NCBI RefSeq assembly: GCF_021991925.1
Contig: NZ_RXZI01000003.1
Span: forward strand, 434,001 to 498,000
Source: Sutcliffiella horikoshii
GTDB taxonomy: Bacteria; Bacillota; Bacilli; Bacillales; Bacillaceae_I
Direction of reading: 5' to 3'
DNA length: 64,000 nucleotides
Positions 57,786 to 64,000 of the stretch are shown here, piece by piece; position 1 is the stretch's first letter; each line of letters opens with the position of its first letter. Under the pieces are notes generated by a model. It saw nothing but the letters and a program-made list of their open reading frames with translations, was not told where the DNA came from and ran no database searches. A program made the position numbers and the translations under genes.

Positions 57786-59600
57786 ATGAATTATCGAATT
57801 CCTGAACAAACAATTGATCAGATTAGACAGTCTACCGACATTGTTGATGTAATTAGTGAATACGTGCAACTGAAAAAGCAAGGTCGCAACTATTTCGGAC
57901 TATGTCCATTCCATGGGGAAAGTACTCCATCTTTTTCTGTTTCGCCAGACAAACAAATCTACCACTGTTTCGGCTGTGGAGCCGGTGGGAATGCTTTTAA
58001 TTTTATCATGGAGATAGATGGGGTAAGTTTTGTTGAGGCAGCACAGAAGCTCGCCAAGTCATCCAATGTAGAGGTGGAAGTACCGGAAGCATCACAACGT
58101 GAACAATCCGGACAGCCCAAGGAAACAAAATGGATGATGGATGCTCACTTGCTTTTGCATAAATTTTACCATCATTTGCTTTTAAATACAAAAGAGGGTC
58201 AAGAAGCCTATGATTATGTGACTGGCAGGGGCTTTACCGATGAAACCTTGAAGAAATTCGGAGTAGGCTATGCTCTTAACAGTTGGGATTTTGCTTTGAA
58301 ATTCCTGACCAAAAGAGGCTATAACCAACAGCTTCTCGAGAAAGCGGGACTGTTGATCGAGAAGGAACATACGGCAGAGTACTTTGACCGCTTCAGGAAT
58401 AGGATTATGTTTCCTATCCATGATCATAAAGGAAATGTTATTGCTTTTTCGGGAAGGGTACTTGGAGAGGGAGAACCGAAATATTTGAACTCACCTGAGA
58501 CTCCCCTTTTCAATAAAAGTAAGATTCTCTACAATTTCCATCAGGCACGCCCTCATATCAGAAAGCAAGAACAAGTCATCCTCTTTGAAGGCTTTGCGGA
58601 CGTCATAGCTGCTGATGGAGCGGGATTTCCCAATGCAATTGCTACAATGGGGACCTCGTTGACAGAGGAACAGGCCCGTATCATACGCAGACATGTGGAA
58701 AGTGTCGTCATCTGCTACGATGGAGATAATGCTGGTATCGAAGCTGCTTACAGGGCAGCCAATATACTGATACAGCAAGGTTGCTATGTAAGGATTGCCA
58801 TGATGCCAGATAAAATGGACCCTGATGACTATATCCGTGCTAAAGGATCAGACGCATTCCAAAAGGATGTAATAGGGGCAAGTTTAACGTTCATGGCATT
58901 CAAGCTCAGGTATTTACGCAGAGGAAGAAACATGAACGATGAAGGCGAACGGATGCGGTATGTGGAAGATGTTCTGAAGGAGATCAGCATGCTGACTAAA
59001 GCGGTGGAGCGGGATCATTACCTTCGTCAGTTATCTGATGAATTTTCCATTTCGTTAGATGCTTTAAAGCAGCAGCAGTTCCAAGTGTACAAATCTTTAG
59101 TTCAAAAAAAGGATTATAACGAGCAGAATAGAATAAATATACCTAATAAGCCAAAAATCTTCTCCCAAGCGTTAAAGCCGGCTTATTTAAATGCAGAACG
59201 CTATTTGCTTGCACATATGCTGAAGGATAGGAATGTTTCGGAAAAAGTGCAAGCAGCGATTGAAGGCTCCTTCATAATAGAGGAGCATCGGGCTATAGCC
59301 ACTTATTTATATGCCTTTTACGAAGAAGGCTATGAACCGAACATCAGCATTTTCATGGAGCGCATCCCCGAACAGGAGCTCAAGAAGATCATTTCCGAAC
59401 TCGGTATGCTTACGCTTGAGGAAGAATTAAGTGATGCGGTGTTACATGATTATATGAAACAGGTGTTTAATTATCCAAAATTGTTAACAATAAAAGAAAA
59501 AGAGCAAGAAAAGAAACAGGCAGAAGCACAAAGTGACTTTCTGGGTGCTGCACAAATCGCGATGGAAATTATACAAATGAAAAAAGAGTTAAAACAATAA
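57786..59600 (+). CDS. dnaG: DNA primase
   Basis: Makes RNA primers at the replication fork. The 604-residue protein has the CHC2 zinc finger (LCPFHGESTPSF ... HCFGCGAGGN), the TOPRIM core (LFEGFADVIAA, ICYDGDNAGIEAA) and a C-terminal DnaB-binding helical domain. CACGGAGTG before the ATG is the ribosome site. dnaG-sigA order is the macromolecular synthesis operon. Confidence 0.97.
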   Translation: MNYRIPEQTIDQIRQSTDIVDVISEYVQLKKQGRNYFGLCPFHGESTPSFSVSPDKQIYHCFGCGAGGNAFNFIMEIDGVSFVEAAQKLAKSSNVEVEVPEASQREQSGQPKETKWMMDAHLLLHKFYHHLLLNTKEGQEAYDYVTGRGFTDETLKKFGVGYALNSWDFALKFLTKRGYNQQLLEKAGLLIEKEHTAEYFDRFRNRIMFPIHDHKGNVIAFSGRVLGEGEPKYLNSPETPLFNKSKILYNFHQARPHIRKQEQVILFEGFADVIAADGAGFPNAIATMGTSLTEEQARIIRRHVESVVICYDGDNAGIEAAYRAANILIQQGCYVRIAMMPDKMDPDDYIRAKGSDAFQKDVIGASLTFMAFKLRYLRRGRNMNDEGERMRYVEDVLKEISMLTKAVERDHYLRQLSDEFSISLDALKQQQFQVYKSLVQKKDYNEQNRINIPNKPKIFSQALKPAYLNAERYLLAHMLKDRNVSEKVQAAIEGSFIIEEHRAIATYLYAFYEEGYEPNISIFMERIPEQELKKIISELGMLTLEEELSDAVLHDYMKQVFNYPKLLTIKEKEQEKKQAEAQSDFLGAAQIAMEIIQMKKELKQ

Positions 59601-59645
59601 ATATACCTCTTTATCGCGTTCAATGTTGGAAGGAGGGGACAGTTG

Positions 59646-60770
59646 ATGGCTGAAAAATCAGCGCAATCAAAAGAGATGGAAACAGAATTGACCATCGAAC
59701 AAGTAAAAGAGCAACTAACAGAAGTGGGTAAAAAACGTGGTGTCCTTACCTATGAAGAGATAGCCGAAAAAATGGCTGGATTTGAGATAGAGTCCGATCA
59801 GATGGATGAATACTACGAGTACCTTGGCGAACAAGGTGTGGAAATCATTGGTGAAGCAGAATCCGATGATGATCCAAACACTCAACAGCTAGCAAAAGAA
59901 GAGGAATTTGACCTCAATGACCTTACAGTACCACCAGGTGTGAAAATCAATGACCCGGTAAGAATGTACTTGAAAGAAATCGGCCGTGTCGACCTTCTAT
60001 CAGCAGAGGAAGAAATCAGCCTTGCTAACCGAATTGAAGAAGGTGACGAAGAAGCGAAACGTCGACTTGCTGAAGCAAACCTACGCCTGGTTGTAAGTAT
60101 CGCCAAACGCTATGTGGGACGTGGAATGTTGTTCCTTGACCTTATCCAGGAAGGAAATATGGGGCTGATCAAAGCGGTAGAAAAGTTTGATTATCGTAAA
60201 GGGTTCAAATTTTCTACATATGCAACATGGTGGATTCGTCAGGCTATCACGCGTGCTATCGCTGACCAAGCAAGAACCATTCGTATCCCTGTTCATATGG
60301 TGGAAACCATCAACAAACTTATCCGGGTGCAACGTCAGTTGCTTCAGGACCTTGGTCGCGAACCGAGTCCGGAAGAAATTGCAGAAGACATGGATCTGAC
60401 CCCTGATAAAGTCCGTGAAATCCTTAAAATAGCGCAGGAGCCTGTTTCACTTGAAACTCCGATTGGGGAAGAGGATGACTCTCACCTTGGAGACTTCATT
60501 GAAGACCAGGATGCAACGTCTCCTTCCGATCACGCTGCCTACGAACTTTTAAAGGAACAATTGGAAGATGTTCTTGATACACTTACAGACCGTGAAGAGA
60601 ATGTCTTGCGTCTACGCTTTGGACTGGATGACGGCCGTACACGAACTCTTGAAGAAGTTGGTAAGGTCTTCGGGGTCACAAGGGAGCGTATCCGACAAAT
60701 TGAAGCCAAAGCCCTGCGTAAACTGAGACACCCAAGTCGCAGTAAACGTCTAAAGGATTTTCTAGAATAA
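59646..60770 (+). CDS. sigA: Primary sigma factor SigA (RpoD)
   Basis: Housekeeping sigma factor of 374 residues. It has region 1.1 at the N-terminus, region 1.2 ([21 protein letters not shown]), region 2 ([29 protein letters not shown]), region 3, and region 4.2 with the -35 helix ([16 protein letters not shown]). GGAGGGG is about 10 bases before ATG 59646; TTG 59643 is too near. Followed by a terminator. Confidence 0.98.
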   Translation: MAEKSAQSKEMETELTIEQVKEQLTEVGKKRGVLTYEEIAEKMAGFEIESDQMDEYYEYLGEQGVEIIGEAESDDDPNTQQLAKEEEFDLNDLTVPPGVKINDPVRMYLKEIGRVDLLSAEEEISLANRIEEGDEEAKRRLAEANLRLVVSIAKRYVGRGMLFLDLIQEGNMGLIKAVEKFDYRKGFKFSTYATWWIRQAITRAIADQARTIRIPVHMVETINKLIRVQRQLLQDLGREPSPEEIAEDMDLTPDKVREILKIAQEPVSLETPIGEEDDSHLGDFIEDQDATSPSDHAAYELLKEQLEDVLDTLTDREENVLRLRFGLDDGRTRTLEEVGKVFGVTRERIRQIEAKALRKLRHPSRSKRLKDFLE

Positions 60771-60781
60771 AATCACATACG

Positions 60782-60827
60782 GAAATAGTTTGCTTTTCTT
60801 AAAAGAGTAAGCTATTTCTCTTTTTTT
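60782..60827 (+). terminator. Rho-independent terminator of dnaG-sigA
   Basis: Imperfect long stem GAAATAG..TTTT / AAAA..CTATTTC followed by a T run. Confidence 0.85.
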
Positions 60828-60891
60828 GCAATTCTTTACTTTTATAATATTCAGTTATCTAAAACCGGACTTATTACTGGAGTGTTAATCC

Positions 60892-61419
60892 GTGAATGTA
60901 CAAAGGAAACAAACAATCGTTCAAGAAATTGAATACTGGAAGAAAAGTCGCATGCTTCCAGAACAATATTGTGATTATTTATTGGCGTTATATACAGAGG
61001 GAGAAGTCGTTAAACGTAAGGATAGAAAAAGGAAGAAGATCTTATCTACCGTTTTTACATGCCTGATACTTTCACTTATCCCGATAACATTTCTTGTCAT
61101 TTATTTTACTGAAATGCCAGTTCATTTGCAAATGGTCCTGATAACTTTTTTTATTCTGCTTTCTTTCATCGGGAATTTTACTTTTCGAAAAGAACAAATT
61201 CTGATACATATCCCAGTCATTGTAAGTGCGCTGCTTTTTCTAATCTTATCCATCAAACTTCTGGAACTGAATGCCTTCCAGCTGCCCGCAACCTTTATCA
61301 GCATTACTTTTCAGGCACTGATTTGGTTCATTCTTGGTTTCTTTAAAAAGTGGTACTATTTGAACATTGCAGCCATCATAACCGTGGTATTGCTTGTTGT
61401 GAATATTATTTCAATGTAA
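60892..61419 (+). CDS. Unknown membrane protein
   Basis: A 175-residue protein. A cytoplasmic N-terminus with a short helical motif (IEYWKKSRMLPEQYCDYLLALY) and a basic cluster (KRKDRKRKK) is followed by about five hydrophobic helices. The N-terminal motif occurs in several Bacillus membrane proteins of unknown role, but I do not recognise a named family. Start GTG 60892 with GGAG 10 or so bases upstream. It stands alone between sigA and the acyl-CoA dehydrogenase. Confidence 0.75.
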   Translation: MNVQRKQTIVQEIEYWKKSRMLPEQYCDYLLALYTEGEVVKRKDRKRKKILSTVFTCLILSLIPITFLVIYFTEMPVHLQMVLITFFILLSFIGNFTFRKEQILIHIPVIVSALLFLILSIKLLELNAFQLPATFISITFQALIWFILGFFKKWYYLNIAAIITVVLLVVNIISM

Positions 61420-61448
61420 TTTACTTATAATTTATTTATTTTAAAAAG

Positions 61449-61497
61449 TTGTGAAAATTCCCTCATATCTATTATAATACAAATGAAAGCGCATTCA
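61449..61497 (+). promoter_or_regulatory. SigA promoter with CcpA cre site upstream of acyl-CoA dehydrogenase
   Basis: TTGTGA (61449-61454), 18 bp, TATAAT (61473-61478). TGAAAGCGCATTCA (61484-61497) fits the cre consensus TGnAAnCGnwnnCA and covers the expected start of transcription, where CcpA binding represses. This implies glucose repression of the gene. Confidence 0.78.
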
Positions 61498-61562
61498 ACA
61501 TTTTGTAGGATGGTAGAACAATTAACGGCTAATGTTTTTCAAACAACAGGGGGGGAAAGATT

Positions 61563-62702
61563 TTGAACTTTGATTTAACGTCAGAACAAACGATGATTAA
61601 GAAAACAATTAGAGAATTTTCCGATGAAGTGGTAGCTCCTGGAGCACTACAACGAGATCGGGATAAGAAATTTCCTATTGAGGTTTTTCAACAGTTATCA
61701 CAGCTGGGAATGATGGGGTTACCATTTCCAGAGGAATATGAAGGAGCAGGTGCAGATACGGTAAGCTTTGCGATTGTGGTGGAAGAATTGAGCCGTGCTT
61801 GTGGATCTACTGGAATCACCTATTCCGCACACGTTTCACTTGGAGGGGCACCTTTAAATTTATTCGGTACAGAGGAGCAAAAGCGTAATTATCTAGTACC
61901 TATTTGTACGGGAGAATCACTTGGTGCGTTCGGATTGACCGAACCCAATGCAGGATCTGATGCAGGGGGCACCCAGACTACAGCTGTGGAAGATGGGAAT
62001 GACTTTATCATAAACGGTAACAAATGCTTCATTACCAATGCTTCCTATGCAAAGCATTTGGCCTTGACTGCTATCACCGATAAAAAAGGAAACGAAAAGG
62101 AAATCTCGGCTGTAATCGTTCCGACGGATGCCAAAGGATTCCAAGTGATTGATAACTATGAAAAAATGGGTCTGAATGCTTCCAATACGACGGAATTGGT
62201 ACTAGAGGACGTAAGGGTGCCTCAAGAGAACCTTTTAGGAAAGCGTGGGGAAGGCTTTAGGCAGTTTCTTATCACACTTGATGGAGGGCGTATCGGAATT
62301 GGCGCCATGGCTGTTGGTATTGCTCAGGCTGCTTTTGAGCGAGCGCTCGCTTACTCAACCGAAAGAAAACAATTTGGTCGATCTCTATCAAGCTTCCAAA
62401 TCAACCAATTCAAACTTGCCGATATGGCAATGAAACTGGAATTGGCAAGAAACATGGTCTATAAAGCTGCATGGCTAAAAGATCAAGGGAGACCTTTTTC
62501 AAAAGAAGCATCCATGTGTAAACTATACGCTTCAGAGGTCTGCATGGAAATTGCCGATCAAGCTGTCCAACTTCACGGCGGATATGGGTATATGAAAGAG
62601 TATCACGTCGAACGCTTCATGCGCGATGGAAAACTATTAGAAATCGGCGAAGGTACCTCCGAAGTACAAAGAATGGTCATTGCTAGATCATTAGGGATTT
62701 GA
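61563..62702 (+). CDS. Acyl-CoA dehydrogenase
   Basis: A 379-residue FAD enzyme for the first step of fatty-acid or branched-chain acyl-CoA oxidation, cytoplasmic and electron-transfer-flavoprotein linked. FGLTEPNAGSDAGG and NGNKCFITNA contact FAD; the catalytic-type C-terminal GEGTSEVQRMVIARSLG is present. Start TTG 61563 follows a GGGGGGAAAG ribosome site. Monocistronic, with a cre site at +1. Its exact chain-length class is unclear (MmgC/BCD-like). Not part of the B. subtilis sigA-cccA interval. Confidence 0.93.
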   Translation: MNFDLTSEQTMIKKTIREFSDEVVAPGALQRDRDKKFPIEVFQQLSQLGMMGLPFPEEYEGAGADTVSFAIVVEELSRACGSTGITYSAHVSLGGAPLNLFGTEEQKRNYLVPICTGESLGAFGLTEPNAGSDAGGTQTTAVEDGNDFIINGNKCFITNASYAKHLALTAITDKKGNEKEISAVIVPTDAKGFQVIDNYEKMGLNASNTTELVLEDVRVPQENLLGKRGEGFRQFLITLDGGRIGIGAMAVGIAQAAFERALAYSTERKQFGRSLSSFQINQFKLADMAMKLELARNMVYKAAWLKDQGRPFSKEASMCKLYASEVCMEIADQAVQLHGGYGYMKEYHVERFMRDGKLLEIGEGTSEVQRMVIARSLGI

Positions 62703-62731
62703 TAATTGGGATTGGCCAGTGATTTTTCCTA

Positions 62732-62860
62732 GCTGTTGATTGGAGCAAAAGGCGTAGACTCCAGTGGGGGAGAAGCGACAATCTTGAGACCCCACAGGCG
62801 AAGCCGAGGAGGCTCAAGGTCGCCCCGCGGAAAGCGAAGCCTTTTGCGGAAATCAACAGC
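62732..62860. repeat. Dispersed structured repeat, copy h (intact, 129 bp)
   Basis: GCTGTTGATT / AATCAACAGC outer arms, AAAAGGC / GCCTTTT inner arms, and the same core as f2, including AGCGACAATCTTGAGACCCC and GGAGGCTCAAGGTCGCCCCGCGG. It lies 30 bp after the acyl-CoA dehydrogenase stop. Confidence 0.9.
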
Positions 62861-62950
62861 GGTGTTGGTATAGAGCTTCATTATTCACAAAAAAATTACT
62901 AAAAACACATCACTTGTCACATTTTGAGGTACAATATAGTCAAGAAATAT

Positions 62951-62983
62951 AAAAACCTTCATCCTTCATGATGAAGGTTTTTG
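62951..62983 (+). terminator. Rho-independent terminator upstream of cccA
   Basis: AAAACCTTCATC / GATGAAGGTTTT with a T run, 250 bp after the acyl-CoA dehydrogenase and beyond repeat copy h, so that transcript probably includes the repeat. Confidence 0.85.
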
Positions 62984-63110
62984 TCTAAACTGTGAATTTA
63001 AGAGAGAAGTTGGCATTTTAGTCTTTTCCTATAGTAAAATATAAAGTAAAATAGAGAGTGCTTGTATAAGATTAGACTCACGTACATGTACATAAGGAGG
63101 TTTGAATAGC

Positions 63111-63494
63111 ATGAATCGTAATCCACTTATTCCTTTTGCATTTATTGCGGTATTAGGTCTCGGACTAATGTTCTTACTATCTTTCGTTGGACTTGATCAA
63201 GCAGAAAAAATCGCATCTGGCGAAGATGAAACAGTAGAATTAACTGCGGAAGAACTTTACCAACAAAACTCTTGTATCGGCTGTCACGGCGGCAACTTGG
63301 AAGGGGCAGGAGCTGCACCGGCATTAACTGATGTGGGCGATAGACTTTCTCAAGATGAGATTAAAGACGTTATCATCAATGGGCAGGGGTCAATGCCAGC
63401 TAACCTAGCTTCACCTCAAGAAGCTGAAGTGCTTGCTGAGTGGCTTGCCAATGGTGCTGAAAGTGAAGAAGGCCAAGAAGAAGGCGAAGAGTAA
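63111..63494 (+). CDS. cccA: Membrane-anchored cytochrome c-550
   Basis: A 127-residue electron carrier on the outer face of the membrane. One N-terminal helix (residues about 7-27) anchors a small cytochrome c domain with the heme motif CIGCH and the axial Met in GSMPA. The C-terminus is a Glu-rich tail. AAGGAGG is 10 bases before ATG 63111; TTG 63102 overlaps the site. Position after sigA and before trmK is as in B. subtilis. Confidence 0.96.
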   Translation: MNRNPLIPFAFIAVLGLGLMFLLSFVGLDQAEKIASGEDETVELTAEELYQQNSCIGCHGGNLEGAGAAPALTDVGDRLSQDEIKDVIINGQGSMPANLASPQEAEVLAEWLANGAESEEGQEEGEE

Positions 63495-63527
63495 GATTTG
63501 TTTTATTAGCAAAATGTTACACATATA

Positions 63528-63562
63528 AAAGATCCTTTGCATTTGTGAAGGATTTTTTTTTA
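63528..63562 (+). terminator. Rho-independent terminator of cccA
   Basis: AAAGATCCTT / AAGGAT-type stem followed by a run of nine T. Confidence 0.85.
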
Positions 63563-63608
63563 TACTTAGTGTTAAGCAATTAAAATACATAACAAAGAGG
63601 ATATTGAC

Positions 63609-64000
63609 ATGAATGAATTAAAGCTCTCTAAACGTTTGGAAGCTGTGGCTTCTTTTATACCAAAAGGCAGCGTATTGGCTGATATCGGCTCCGATCACGC
63701 GTATTTGCCATGTTATGCCTATTTGCAAGGGATGATTGAGAAGGGGATAGCAGGTGAAGTGGTGGAAGGTCCCTTTCAATCTGCTGTTCAACAGGTTCGC
63801 AAAACAGAACTGGACCGCGTCATTGAAGTTAGAAAAGGGGATGGACTTGAAGTCATCTCTCCAAATGAAGTTAGTTGTATTACCATTGCGGGAATGGGTG
63901 GATCCCTGATCCAATCCATCCTAGAGAAGGGGAAGGAGAAGCTCGAAGGAGTTCAAACGCTTATTCTCCAACCGAATATAGGTGCGAAAAAAGTCAGGGA
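63609..64000 (+). CDS. trmK: tRNA (adenine22-N1)-methyltransferase TrmK (3' end cut by window)
   Basis: The first 130 residues of TrmK (YqfN), which methylates A22 in tRNA-Ser and others. [20 protein letters not shown] opens it; [12 protein letters not shown] is the SAM-binding motif and [11 protein letters not shown] the following catalytic-loop motif. The frame is open to the last base of the window. The start ATG follows GAGGATATTGAC; AGAGG lies about 8 bases upstream. Confidence 0.95.
   Translation, partial: MNELKLSKRLEAVASFIPKGSVLADIGSDHAYLPCYAYLQGMIEKGIAGEVVEGPFQSAVQQVRKTELDRVIEVRKGDGLEVISPNEVSCITIAGMGGSLIQSILEKGKEKLEGVQTLILQPNIGAKKVR

Overview
The window is a chromosomal segment of a Bacillaceae bacterium: a low-GC, endospore-forming, rod-type Firmicute close to Bacillus sensu lato. 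The evidence is gene order and content. From position 8449 to the end the gene order is essentially the Bacillus subtilis yqeG-to-trmK region: sda, yqeG, yqeH, aroE, yqeI, nadD, yqeK, rsfS, yqeM, comER, comEA-EB-EC, yqzM, holA, rpsT, gpr, spoIIP, yqxA, lepA, hemW, hrcA-grpE-dnaK-dnaJ, prmA, rsmE, mtaB, yqeW, rpsU, yqeY, yqeZ-floA-yqfB, yqfC-yqfD, phoH, pgpH, ybeY, dgkA, cdd, era, yqzL, recO, glyQS, ccpN, ppsR, yqxD, dnaG, sigA, cccA, trmK. AGGAGG-type ribosome sites, TTG/GTG starts, CIRCE, a T-box, a SigW promoter and a CcpA cre site are all typical of the group. Genus and species cannot be fixed from the sequence alone.

Layout. 1-2.5 kb: end of an ABC importer (ATPase plus a permease fused to its binding protein). 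2.5-4 kb: a PlcR-like regulator divergent from a 40-codon exported peptide that looks like its pheromone precursor, plus an unknown 78-residue protein. 4.2-8.2 kb: an uninterrupted sigK, a tiny YjcZ-like membrane protein, an M3 oligopeptidase and phosphatidylserine decarboxylase. 8.4-14.4 kb: sda with a DnaA-box cluster, then the yqeG-yqeM cluster (ribosome assembly, shikimate, NAD). 14.4-20.6 kb: late competence genes and holA. 21.2-26.7 kb: rpsT, spore genes gpr/spoIIP/yqxA, lepA. 26.7-36.3 kb: hemW and the HrcA/CIRCE heat-shock operon. 36.4-39.9 kb: deoC, a Na/Pi transporter, a flavin reductase, rpsU-yqeY. 40-51.9 kb: SigW-driven nfeD-floA operon, sporulation pair yqfCD, phoH-pgpH-ybeY-dgkA-cdd-era-yqzL-recO. 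51.9-64 kb: T-box-glyQS, ccpN-ppsR, dnaG-sigA, a catabolite-repressed acyl-CoA dehydrogenase, cccA, and the start of trmK.

The genes are mostly conserved core; what is unusual lies between them. (1) A dispersed structured repeat of about 125 bp occurs about nine times, only in intergenic DNA. Its outer arms differ between copies yet stay complementary within each copy. One copy sits inside another, two interrupt the heat-shock operon, and one lies between the T-box terminator and glyQ. (2) Two unrelated-looking arrays, both with an exact 21-bp period (two helical turns), lie at 20766-20975 and 37205-37322. Each is between convergent genes and each has its own conserved core. (3) The PlcR-like/exported-peptide pair is a candidate quorum-sensing system with a new peptide tail (NELPPLY) and a possible 17-bp palindromic operator. 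(4) ccpN has an apparent one-base insertion just after its start codon, or else uses a non-canonical start.

No tRNA, rRNA, CRISPR array, insertion sequence or prophage gene was recognised.
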